A stretch of 64,000 bases of DNA from Phycomyces blakesleeanus NRRL 1555(-) (lineage: Eukaryota > Mucoromycota > Mucoromycetes > Mucorales > Phycomycetaceae). Below, in pieces: positions 44,914-56,229 of the stretch (positions are counted from its first letter, which is position 1; each line of letters opens with the position of its first letter). The translations under genes were made by a program, and so were the position numbers. The stretch is from positions 1,968,269 to 2,032,268 of the forward strand of contig NW_017265136.1 of assembly GCF_001638985.1 (NCBI RefSeq), written 5' to 3'. The notes under the pieces were generated by a model, which was given only the letters and a program-made list of their open reading frames with translations, did not search any database and was not told the DNA's origin.

Positions 44914-45887
44914 GACTTGAATGTCAAACCAAAAAAAAAAAAAGAGAGAGAGAAAAAGAAAATAAATCAGCTCCAAGAGTATATATGTATATATCTATGT
45001 GTGTGGGCGTGCGTGCGTATGGGCGTGCGGGTGTGGGTGTGGGTGTATACGTGGGTGTATATGTGCGTGTGTGTGTGTGTGTTTGTATCAGCTTGTTCAG
45101 GTTTATCATTTTTGCTTTCACTCAACTAGGTTCACACTAAAAAAAAAAAATGAAAGGTGATGTCATTAATTATTTTGTAAATTGCCCTAACAAAAGAAGA
45201 GGTAAAAGAGGAAGAAGAAAAAAAAAGCTCTTTTTTTTTGAAACATATCTACATATATTTATGATTAGATAGATGAGATTAATGGCATGTAGTCAGTAAG
45301 TATGTATATTGGATTTGTGTATATGTATACAATGTCAGAATTGAAGTTCTATACACATAACACATACGCATATACAAATAAGGTAGAGATTGATATTTAT
45401 ATATGAGTAAAGATCAAATTCTTGGCCAATCAGAACCCTCGATCAATTAAAAAAAATGTGACACATCTAATAAAATAAAGCTAATGATGAAATCAAGATC
45501 TGTATAGAAATATATGGCCAAAAGTAAATGTATTTGCTAATATGGCTGCAAGTCTTTGCTTGGGGATGTGTGGGGAAGACTTATTTTATGTAGGATTCAC
45601 GGGATATTGTTATATTCTTATTTTTAAAAGTCATCTTAAGATCTCAAAATAAATCAGAGATGGTGGATAGTGTATTCAAAGTAATACAGTGTGTGCGATG
45701 GCGTTTGCATAAATAAGCCAATGGCAGATTGACTGAGAAACGCTGGGTGCCTGAGGTAACAAAATAGAAAGTCAAAATCTGGATCTTCGGATTTGATATT
45801 CTTTGTCCCACTCTGTCATTTTTATTTTCTTCTATCGTCTATTTGAATTATAACCCTTTCTTTCTTTCTCATTCACTCATTACCACA
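44914..45887. other. Divergent intergenic region, F-box gene and methionine synthase gene
   Basis: Promoter region for both neighbours. It contains a GT/GGGCGTGC-rich array at 44998-45083, AT-rich DNA, CATAAATAAG at about 45707 about 180 bp before the MetH start, and a pyrimidine tract just upstream of that start (45855-45875). No gene seen. Confidence 0.55.
44998..45083. repeat. GT-rich minisatellite
   Basis: Interspersed GTGTGG, GCGTGC, GGTGTG and TATACGTGGGTGTA units grade into a plain GT run; strongly strand-asymmetric in G versus C. Confidence 0.75.
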
Positions 45888-48800
45888 ATGGCAACCAAGA
45901 AACTAGGTATGTCTATTTGTTAATAAGTATCAAATTTTCTCACATAGCAAACAGATACATTCCAATACCTGGAAAAGACTCTTGCCGAGAGAATCATGTT
46001 CCTTGACGGTGCTATGGGTACCATGGTTCAGCGTCTTCGCCTTGAGGAATCGGATTTTAGAGGTAAAAACCAAGATAAATGCCAGTAGACATCTCCTATT
46101 GCCAAGCGTCTAGGACCAGTCTTGTTAATCTTAACTTTACACGGAGAATAGGTACTGAATTCAAGAATTCTAAAAAGGACTTGCGTGGAAACAACGATTT
46201 GTTGACCTTGACCAAGCCTGATGCGATTTATACTATTCATCGCCAGTATCTTGAAGCCGGTGCCGATATGGTCGAAACTAATACTTTCAGTTCGACCTCA
46301 ATTGCTCAGCTCGATTATGGACTTGAAGACTATGCCTATCGTCTCAATAAAGAGGGTGCTGCTTTAGCAAAGAAGGCCTGTGATGATGTATGTGTATATC
46401 CAAAAGATATCAAGTATATATACGGCCTTTTAATTTAATTTTACTATTTGGAATTACAAACTCGCCATCATTATCTTGGGCTGACATTTATATCCCTCAC
46501 AGGTCTACAAGGCTACAGGTGTTCCTCGTTTTGTGTGTGGTGCGGTCGGTCCAACCAATCGTACAGCCTCAATCTCTCCTTCAGTAGAGAATCCAGCATA
46601 TCGTAACGTTACTTTTGATGAACTCGTGGAAGCTTATTCAGAACAGATTCGTGGTCTTTTGGATGGTGGATCCGATATTCTTTTGGTCGAGACTATTTTT
46701 GATACCTTAAACGCGAAGGCAGCTATTTTTGCTATTGATGTAGTATTTGAAGAGGACAAGTAAGCTCAAGAAATATTTGGTGTGTCGCAAAATTTAAGAT
46801 GGGGCTAACGATTATTGCTCTTTTTTTTTAGGCGCCCAAAGGTGCCTATCTTCATCTCAGGAACTATTGTCGATCAGAGTGGTCGTACTCTGTCTGGACA
46901 AACAGGTGAAGCCTTTGTGACATCTCTCAAGCACGCAAACCCCATGGCATTTGGTCTCAACTGCGCTCTTGGTGCTGAACAGATGAAGCCTTTTGTCCAA
47001 AACATTAGTCGTTTTACTGATACTCATATTATTTGCTACCCCAACGCTGTAAATATAAATCTTTATTTATTTATATTCACATGTGCGTGTACGACCATTG
47101 TATTCAATTTTTTGTTTCTGTCATACAGGGTCTCCCCAATGCTATGGGTGAGTATGATGAAACTCCTGCTGCAATGGCCAAGAATGTCGAGCCTTTTGCA
47201 AAGGAGGGATTGGTCACGATTGTGGGCGGATGTTGCGGTACCACTCCTGACCACATTAAGGCTGTTGCCGATGTGTGCCGTAAGTACCCCCCTCGCCGTA
47301 AGCCCAGCCCAAAGAACGATGTAATGCTTCTCGCCGGTCTGGAAGTCTTGCGCGTGGATGAAATGACAGGTTTTGTCAATGTGGGTGAAAGATGCAATGT
47401 TGCTGGTTCCCGCAAGTTCTGTCGTCATATTCTCAAAGGAGAGTATGAAGACGCTCTGGCAATCGCTCGCTCCCAAGTGGAAAATGGTGCCCAAGTTGTC
47501 GATGCAAACTTTGATGAGGGTCTTCTTGACGGAAAGGTGGCAATGTCAAAGTTCCTCAATATGGTCTCCTCAGATCCAGACTGTGCAAGAGTACCACTCA
47601 TGGTCGATTCTTCAAACTTTGCTGTAATCGAGGCTGGTCTCAAGTGTGCCCAGGGTAAATGCATTGTCAACTCCATTTCACTCAAGGAAGGCGAGGCCGA
47701 TTTTATTAAAAAGGCAAAGATTGTCAAGAGATTTGGTGCCGCCGTTGTTGTTATGGCTGTAAGTTGATTATATCTATGCTTGGCTACTTCCCTTTTTTTC
47801 TCACACTGGCATTTATTGCTCTTAGTTTGACGAAGATGGTCAGGCTGTTGAGTGTGAGCGTAAGCTTGAGATTTGCACCAGATCTTACCGTATTCTTGTC
47901 GATAAAGTTGGGTAAGGTGTTGATTATGCAAGAAAATCTGTCTTGGTTCTTTTTATGCATTTGTACTGACTTTATTATGGTTAGTATTAACCCCTACGAC
48001 ATCATCTTTGATCCCAACATTTTGACTATTGCTACCGGAATGGGTAAATTACTTTTTTTTCTCCTACTCTTGCAAAATTTGTATTTACTTATGTCTTATT
48101 AACATATACTTCTTTGCGACTTTTTATTACTAGAGGAACACAACAACTATGCAGTCGAGTTTATCAATGTCTGTCGCGAAATCAAGGCCAAGTTACCCGG
48201 TGCTAAGATTAGTGGTGGTGTATCAAACTTGTCATTTGCTTTTCGTGGCATGGACAAGGTTCGTGAAGCCATGCACTCTGTCTTTTTATACCATGCTATC
48301 AAGGCTGGCATGGATATGGGTATTGTCAACGCTGGTTTCTTGACTGTGTACGACGACATTCCCAAGGATCTTTTGAAGCTTTGCGAAGATGCAGTCTGGA
48401 ATCGTGATCCAGAGGTTACAGAAAAGCTACTCGATTATGCAAAGGCTCACTCCAAGGATGCCAAGAAAGACGAAGATCTTGAAGAATGGCGTGCCTGGCC
48501 AGTCACACAGAGAATCTCCCATGCTTTGGTCAAAGGTATCATGAAATTCATTATTGAAGATACCGAAGAAGCACGACAAGACAAGAAGGCCTACCCTCGT
48601 GCACTGAACGTCATTGAAGGTCCTTTGATGGCAGGAATGGGTGTTGTTGGTGATCTTTTTGGTAAGGGTAAGATGTTCTTACCCCAAGTCATCCGATCCG
48701 CTCGTGTTATGAAGAAAGCTGTCGCCCATTTGGTGGATCACATCAAAGTTGAGAAAGAGCAGGACATGCTTATAACTGGTGAAACCGAGATGAAGGGACA

Positions 48801-50268
48801 TGGCACCATTATCATGGCCACTGTCAAGGGAGATGTACACGACATTGGAAAGAACATTTGTGGTGTGGTGTTGGGCTGCAACAACTACAATGTTGTAGAT
48901 ATGGGTGTCATGGTGCCTTGCGACAAGATCATTGCCAAGGCAATTGAAGTAAAGGCTGATATTATTGGTCTCTCTGGTCTTATCACACCTTCACTTGAAG
49001 AGATGGTTATTGTAGCCAAAGAATGCCAAAAGGCCGGTATGACGATTCCTATTATGATTGGTGGTGCCACTACCAGTAAAATGCACACTGCTGTTAAGAT
49101 TGCTCCTCAGTACAAGTATCCAGTCGTTTACTCTCTCGATGCATCTCGTTGTGTGGCAGTCGCAGCCAACTTGTTGGATGAAGCTCGTAAAGAAGAATTT
49201 GCTGAAGATGTTCGTGAAGAGTATAATGAGCTCAGAGAAGAATATTTGGACGGTCTTGAAGATAAGCGCATGCTGTCACTCGAACAAGCCCGTGCCAAAC
49301 GTCAGGTGATTGACTGGGTGTTGAACCCTCCTCCAGCAAAGCCTACATTCTTGGGTACAAAGGTGTACGATGACTACCCTCTCGAAAAGCTTGTGGATCG
49401 CATTGATTGGAATCCATTCTTCCAGGTTTTCCAGCTCAGAGGCCGATACCCCAACCGTGGATATCCTAAGATCTTTGATGATGAAGAGGTTGGCGCCGAA
49501 GCGAAACGCCTGTTTAACGACGCCCAGGTCATGCTCAATATGATTCTCAAGAAGAAGTTGCTCAAGGCTCGCGGAATTATCGGTTTCTATCCAGCTAACT
49601 CTTCTGGTGATGATATTGAGATCTATACAGACGAGACACGCACCAAGGTGGCAGGTGTTTTCCACGGTTTACGCCAACAAGTCGAGAAGGAAAATGACGA
49701 ACCTTACTACTGTCTTTCCGATTTCGTTGCTCCTAAAGAAACTCATGTGGATGACTACTTGGGTATGTTTGCTGTTAGCAGTGGTTTTGGATGCGATGAA
49801 TTGGTAGCCAAATACGAGGCCGACCACGATGATTACAACAGTATTATGGTTAAGGCCATTGCCGATCGTTTGGCCGAGGCTTTTGCTGAGCTTTTGCACG
49901 AGCAGGTCCGTAAGGAGGATTGGGGATATGCAAACGAGGAAAAGTTATCTTCGGCCGAGATGTTTGCTGTTCGTTACCAAGGTATTCGTCCTGCTCCTGG
50001 TTACCCATCCCAGCCCGATCACACTGAAAAGACTACAATGTGGGATATTGGAAAGATCGGAGAAAAGACTGGTATTATCCTGACAGACTCTCTGGCAATG
50101 GACCCTCCTTCAAGTGTAAGTGGTCTGTACTTTGGACACGAGAAGAGTAGTTACTTTGCAGTTGGAAAGATTGAGAAGGACCAAATCACGGATTATGCTG
50201 CCCGTAAAAAGATGGACGTTAAAGCAGTCGAGAAATGGTTGGGTACAATCCTTGCCTATGACCCTTAA
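45888..50268 (+). CDS. metH: Cobalamin-dependent methionine synthase
   Basis: Nine exons: 45888-45906, 45955-46062, 46152-46387, 46503-46759, 46832-47048, 47129-47758, 47826-47911, 47985-48043 and 48134-50268; phases close, 1248 residues, the usual MetH length. It transfers the methyl of 5-methyltetrahydrofolate to homocysteine through methylcobalamin. Domains in order: homocysteine-binding barrel ([14 protein letters not shown]; zinc ligands in FGLNCALG about residue 250 and [11 protein letters not shown] about 313), folate-binding domain ([16 protein letters not shown]), B12 cap and Rossmann domains (DVHDIGKN with the cobalt-ligand His about 773; [13 protein letters not shown]), and the SAM-dependent reactivation domain ([15 protein letters not shown]). 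All key residues are present. Most fungi use cobalamin-independent MetE; MetH is reported from early-diverging lineages. It implies uptake of B12 from other organisms. Confidence 0.95.
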
Positions 50269-51791
50269 ACATCACACAAATTATTTTAATCACCTCGGTA
50301 CCCTTGTGTCATTTTAAATGGAATCCATGCTCTATTAAATAGATTCTACGTCCATTGAATCATTCTTTTTTTTTCAGTTTGGGTTAGAACATTGTTATCC
50401 TTTGTAGACCCTAATCCCACATTTTCTCACATAATATATAAATATAAATACTATCTCTTTTACAAACCACATACAAGCCTCTCTTCTATTCCATATCGAC
50501 TATGCGCTTTAAGCCTTTATGCGAGAAATATCAAGCATGTTTTTTTTTCCTTAAAAAGAAAAGAAAGAATACTGCTTTGTTAGCATATGTAAGGGTGATC
50601 AAGGCAACATTGATTGATGAGATTTTGGAAGCCCTAATTTACTTTTAACTAGAATTATGATTTATTTACTTTGTGGAATTGTTGGCATTAAATTACTACA
50701 AGACATATATTTATAATACTATCAAAACTTACGATCCTCTAACTGCTAAGGTATCAGACGGGTTTCGCTACAACTCGGAATGCTTACATGTGATATCAAT
50801 TGCGAACAAAACACAGCGCAAATTATGGGACAATTTAAATAATGATCCTTTACTTCCAATATTCTTTATAGTGCATAATAAAGATTATATTTTAAAAAAA
50901 TAGATGCTAAAGAAATGTAATATCATACAAAGAACTATTAATGAAAGACACCAAGGCACATCTTCAAAGGTCAATTCTCTGTGAAATACATAGTATTTAG
51001 GCGGCACTTTAACGAACTCCCAGGACCCAAGAAGTAAGGCCCCATGTAAGATCTAATATTGGTTACTTTAAATAAAGGATCTTTTTCGTTCAATTTTTGT
51101 TGTGTTTTTTGAATGAATTTGATGTGTAGAAAAAATTGCCAGAAACTTAATAGATTAAGATTTAATTAGTGTGAAGGAAAACAAACTCCTAGCCCATAAA
51201 ACTCATTTGAGACTAATATACATTCACATAATATAATGATCCAAGGATTGTCAGCCAGAATTACAAATAAACTCTGTGCATAAATGTAAGAAGTCTACAA
51301 AGTACCAGTAAAAATAAAAAAAGAGAAATGCGATAAAAAATATTTGATAATTTTGATCGGTTTTGTATTTCCCAACACAGTAGATCAAAAAGAAGGACAT
51401 CTACAATTTATTTTTTCACCAAGAAAAATCAAAAATACCCCTTTATTTTATGTATGTAGTCATATAATACCTCTTTGATTCAATGAAGTTTGTTTACAGT
51501 CTTAATAGTTCCTACATCAGTGTTTGAAATTTAGTCTTATATATATACTTTTATAGAATCCCAACAATTTTCACACACTCACTTTATATGACTTATTTGA
51601 CGCAAGAGATTTTGTATGACGTCAAAAGTTTGTATGCAATATGTGTTGAGAAAAGAAGAAAAAAAGAAAAAAAAACCCCGCGCGGCCTTTTAAACAAATA
51701 GGTTTTGAAGTTGGATTAAAGATATAACGCGTTTTAGATACTTTCTTTACTCTCTTTTACTTTCTTCTTTTACTTTATTAATTTCTCAATC
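50269..51791. other. Intergenic region, methionine synthase to phosphoglycerate mutase
   Basis: AT-rich. A frame at 50673-50903 without an ATG looks mildly protein-like but has no recognisable domain. The last 150 bp before the mutase gene include CCCCGCGCGGCC (51676-51687) and a CT-rich tract (51745-51775), a plausible strong promoter. No gene supported. Confidence 0.5.
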
Positions 51792-53456
51792 ATGCCCGGA
51801 GGAGGACAAATGCCCACAACCCCAGAGGTTCCCAAGCAAAAGGCTTGCTTGATCTGCATTGACGGATGGGGTGTGTCTACTGAAGAAAGCCCTCGTGGCG
51901 ATGCTATTCGCAATGCCAACACCCCAGTTATGGATAAATTGGAGAAGGAATACCCATTCACTACTATCAGTGCTCATGGTTTGGACGTTGGATTACCTGC
52001 TGGATTGATGGGTAACTCAGAGGTCGGTCATCTCAATATTGGCGCGGGTCGCGTAGTGTACCAGGTAAGAGAAAACGAATGGGACGAACACCAAAAAGGA
52101 ATAAGGTTTTTTTTGTGTCCATGCCAAACCCATACTAATTTAGTATGCTGTAATTGATAAAAGGATATCGTCCGTATCGATCTTGCAATGAGCCAAAACG
52201 AGTTCGGCAAGGTTGAAAACATTAAGGGTGCCTTTGAACATGCAAAGGCTGGTAACGGTCGCCTTCATTTCCTCGGACTTGTGTCTGATGGTGGTGTACA
52301 TGCCCACATTGACCATCTTATTGCCTTATTGAAGGCTGCTAAGGAAGCCGAAGTTCCCGAAGTTTACATCCACTTCTTTGGTGATGGTCGTGATACCTCT
52401 CCCAAGTCTGCTTACAAATATATGCAGCAGCTCGTTGATGCCACAAAGGAGCTTGACTATGGAACCATTGCCACCGTCGTAGGTCGCTATTATGCCATGG
52501 ACCGTGATAAGCGTTGGGAGCGTGTTCAAATTGCATTCGAGGCTCTGACCGAGGGCAAGGGTACCAAGGCTGATGACCCAGTCAAGGCTATCGAAGAGCG
52601 TTATGAGGCTGGTGAAACTGATGAGTTCCTCAAGCCTATCATCTTATCTGAGGAAGGCCGTATCCGTGACAACGACACTCTCTTCTTCTTCAACTTCCGT
52701 TCTGACCGTGCTCGCGAACTTTCTCAGTCATTTGGAATTTCTCCCTGTCCTTTCGACTCAAAGGTCCCCGAGAACTTGGATATCTATACCATGACTCAGT
52801 ACAAGAGCGATTTTCCTTTCAAGATCGCCTTCCCTGCCCAGACCATGGACAACGTACTGGCCGAGTGGTTGGCTAAAAACAAGATTCCCCAGGTTCACAT
52901 CGCTGAAACCGAAAAGTATGCCCATGTTACCTTCTTTTTCAACGGAGGTACTGAGGCTCAGTTTGACCTCGAAGACCGTGGTTTGGTGTCTTCTCCCAAG
53001 GTTGCCACCTACGACTTGCAGCCCGAGATGAGTGCCCAAGGTGTGGCTGATAAGGTGGCTGATGCCATTGGCTCAGATAAGTATCCATTTGTGATGTGCA
53101 ACTTTGCTCCTCCTGATATGGTTGGTCACACTGGTATCTATGAAGCTGCTATCAAGGCTGTTGAGGCTACCGATGCTGCTATTGGCACAATCTATGATGC
53201 CTGCAAGAAGCACGGCTACATTTTGTTTGTCACTGCTGATCATGGAAATGCCGAGAAGATGCTCTCAGACGACTTCAAGACTCCCCACACTGCCCACACA
53301 TGCTCTCCTGTTCCTTTTGTCATGGCTTCCCATGAGTTCAAGTATGTTGAGAACCCCAAGGGCAAGTTGGCTGATGTTGCTCCCACTATTCTTCGTGTAA
53401 TGGGCCTTGATGTTCCTAAGGAGATGACCGGCCACAGTCTTTTGGATGAGAACTAG
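51792..53456 (+). CDS. 2,3-bisphosphoglycerate-independent phosphoglycerate mutase
   Basis: Two exons, 51792-52064 and 52164-53456, giving 521 residues. It interconverts 3- and 2-phosphoglycerate in glycolysis and gluconeogenesis in the cytosol. The alkaline-phosphatase-like fold shows the metal site DGWG (about residue 24), the phosphoserine nucleophile in [13 protein letters not shown] (Ser about 76), [25 protein letters not shown] and [10 protein letters not shown], so all catalytic parts are intact. The length fits the family (about 510-520). C-ending codon bias in the second exon suggests high expression. Yeast uses the unrelated cofactor-dependent enzyme; filamentous fungi generally use this one. 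Confidence 0.96.
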
Positions 53457-53826
53457 ATTTAATACATTGTAAAGACTTGTAAATTAATATAATAATAAAA
53501 ACAAAGAATAAGAAGCTCTTTCATCGCTTATCGAGATTATGGTTAACAAGGCAGCAACGGGGTTGGATGTGACTCCCCACATTGTGATGCTTTTTTAATA
53601 CCCGACTTACCATAGCAGGCCTTGTTTGATTTTATTTTTAAAAACCAGACCCATTTCACGTCTGGCTCTCTCCCTTTTGTTTCCGCTTTTTTCTTGTTCT
53701 TGTCCTTGCTCTTCCTCTTTTTATACACACACACATACATATATTATCTTTCTCTTAAAAATCAGTCTTGAGTTCTCTACTCCATTGACCTACTCGTTAA
53801 ATTAATTCTCAGAATATTTACGGAGT
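53457..53826. other. Short intergenic region, mutase to SPRY protein
   Basis: Contains the mutase 3' UTR and a CT-rich stretch (53660-53720) leading to the next gene. No gene seen. Confidence 0.6.
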
Positions 53827-55087
53827 ATGCTGATTTCATACGCTTGGATATTCATTACTGGCATCATTGTCTTTTTTATTGTCATCGTCATACTCTTATG
53901 CTTCACTCGGTCGGCCATCGAATTGCCCATTGGAGGAAGCGATGCCGAGATTGACGAATGGCCAGTGGAGTCAGAAGATATGGTAGCCACCTTACCTGAA
54001 GACGCTCGTATAAGCTTTGGACTTGCAAGAAGTAAGCACAAAAGAAAGAAAGAATATAAACAATAACAATAAAAAATATCAAATCGAAACCGAAAATATC
54101 TATATATATGTGTGTGTGTGTGTAGAAAATAAACTTACGTATGTCATTTAAACAACACAAATATATATATATATATATATATAAATTATTAGCTTGGCAA
54201 GAACACCACCCACCAGATAGCATTCCAACCGACATTACTCCACCACAATACCTTTCAATTCAAGAGAAAGGAGTCTCTGCATTCGAGTTTGAATGGGAGC
54301 CAGATACCAGCTGCTTTGTAGCTGGTCGAACTGAAGTTCAATTCGTTCACGGAGAGTGCTGTGTACAGACTAACTTACCGCTACCCAAACAACAAGATGT
54401 TTATTATTGGGAAGCAAAGATGTTTGAAAAACCCGATACAACTACTGTGTCTGTAGGTGTGGCTACAAAGCCATTCCCTAGTTGGCGACTGCCAGGTATA
54501 CTTAAATAACACATCCTTCCCTTTATCTGGCTGCGCTGATTGTGGAATGAATAAAACAATAACACATATACACACAAATAGGTTGGAATCGCTATTCCGT
54601 TGGTTATTTTTCTAGTAATGGTTGTAAATACTTTAGTTCCCCATTCAACGGCAAACCATACGGATTTCCTTTCAATCATGGTGATGTCGTGGGGGTCGGT
54701 TACAGACCTCGGACTGGAACTATCTTCTTTACCCGCAATGGCCGTCGTCTGGAAGATGCTTACACCGGCCTTCGTTGGAACTTATTCCCTACAATTGGTG
54801 CAAACGGACCTTGTCAGGTGCACGTCAACTTGGGTCAGATGGGCTTTGTGTTTGTAGAAGCCAATGTAAAGAAGTGGGGACTGGCACCATCCCAAGGCAC
54901 ACGCGCACCTCCGCCAGCCTACGGTGCTGAGCGTGGATCGGTTTTGCTGGCATCAGGCCAGCAACAACAGCACCAACAATCAGCACAACAATCACAAACA
55001 GAAGAACAAGCGGTCTTGATACCCATGGAAGACCCCACTCATCAGCCCCCACCCTATGCATCCCCCTCCTCTCAAACAGATCCATAA
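53827..55087 (+). CDS. SSH4: Ssh4/Ear1-like membrane adaptor for Rsp5-type ubiquitin ligase
   Basis: Three exons, 53827-54031, 54193-54495 and 54582-55087, giving 337 residues. One membrane helix lies at about residues 5-27 (IFITGIIVFFIVIVILLCF), then a SPRY domain (about 105-265; YYWEAKMFEKP, GYFSSNGCKYFSSPFNGK, FFTRNGRR). The Gln-rich tail carries two PY motifs, PPAY (about 280) and PPPY (about 324), which bind WW domains of Nedd4/Rsp5 ligases. This layout (one N-terminal helix, SPRY, C-terminal PY motifs) matches yeast Ssh4 and Ear1, which recruit Rsp5 at endosomes and vacuole to ubiquitinate membrane proteins for degradation. The two yeast paralogues cannot be told apart here. Confidence 0.85.
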
Positions 55088-55266
55088 ATATTCTTTCCAT
55101 TATAATATACAGTAGATCCTCACTACATAACATCAATTCAGTAATATTAAATCTCTCAATCAATTATAAACTTGTGTGTCTGTGTGCGTATGTGTGACTG
55201 GTAGACAAAAGGCCCAAAAGGGAAAAGAACACGTATGTCTAGAAAGTCATCACTGTACTTTTCCTA

Positions 55267-56110
55267 ATGACTGACCTTAACAACAGCGAAGGTACACACA
55301 CACAGATATATATATATACATACACTTGTGTATACATGTGTAAATACACCTATACCAATCTTCATTTGATTAAAGTATCTTTTTAGCTGTGCAAATCAAC
55401 AAGAATGACTCTGTTCAAGCCAAGAATGCACTCGATGACGAGATTTCTAAAGTAAAATCATTTGGTATCATCTTATTGGATGTTCATCCCTTTTATAATT
55501 ATTTAGTACTTTGGAGAGAGTCTTTTCAAGGAACTTCATACACACACAGATGTAAAACTGGTGTTAGGATACTTGTCATGTGCAATTGCAGGTGGTGCCT
55601 TTCTCTATGAGTACAAGACTAGTTTCCAAGAGGCTCAGTCAGTTACCTTATTGTGTGTCATCGCATTTTGGGTACTTCAATTTGGTATCTCGATCTACAG
55701 TGCCACTGTCGAGAAGGGAGTTGTATTTTCTGGCAAAAATGAAAAGGTAATTGAAAGATAGGTAGATAAAAAAAATATGTGGTATCTACAGCAATGTATG
55801 TCCATATATGTATATATGCATTTATGTTTTACTGGATACAAAAGTAATAATAATAACTCATAAATTCAATAACGGTCATCTCTGTGTAAAGGGAACTATC
55901 TTGGTAAAAACAACAATGGAGCCCTATTCGCCTATATATAAGCTTGAGTTGGTCTACAAGGAAACCAATCCTCCCAAAACAGTGACCTACACCCTTAGTA
56001 AGAGTATCGCTAGTTGGATCACTACCAAAGGCATCGTTGATCAAGTCAGATTTCATGAAGATCTCCAGCACAGTTTTGACAAGGCCCTTAGTTCTCTTCA
56101 TAGGGAATAA
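55267..56110 (+). CDS. SPC2: Signal peptidase complex subunit 2
   Basis: Four exons, 55267-55291, 55387-55464, 55550-55746 and 55892-56110, giving 172 residues. The second exon has an alternative in-frame-looking donor 13 bp earlier, but only the end at 55464 keeps phase with the next exon. The protein shows the SPC25/SPCS2 pattern: a short cytosolic start (VQAKNALDDEISK), two membrane helices (about 45-60, LGYLSCAIAGGAFLY; about 75-95, LLCVIAFWVLQFGISIY), and a cytosolic C-terminal domain (GTILVKTTMEPYSPIYKL). It is the accessory subunit linking signal peptidase to the Sec61 channel. It is 179 bp from the previous gene and 119 bp from the next, all on one strand. Confidence 0.85.
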
Positions 56111-56229
56111 AAGATTGGAAATATTGATCGAAAATTTATTATAATAATACCAATATAGAATTATAAGAGAAAACAGTCAGTAAAGTCTGTCAATCAATCA
56201 ATCAGTCTTCTTCTTCTTTTGATTATATT

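Noticed and set aside
26475..50268. Sulfur/methionine gene cluster (siroheme synthase and MetH)
   Set aside because: They are about 17 kb apart with unrelated genes between, so the link is metabolic, not a cluster.
50673..50903. 76-residue frame starting at GTG
   Set aside because: No ATG start and no recognised domain; could be an old remnant but not supportable.
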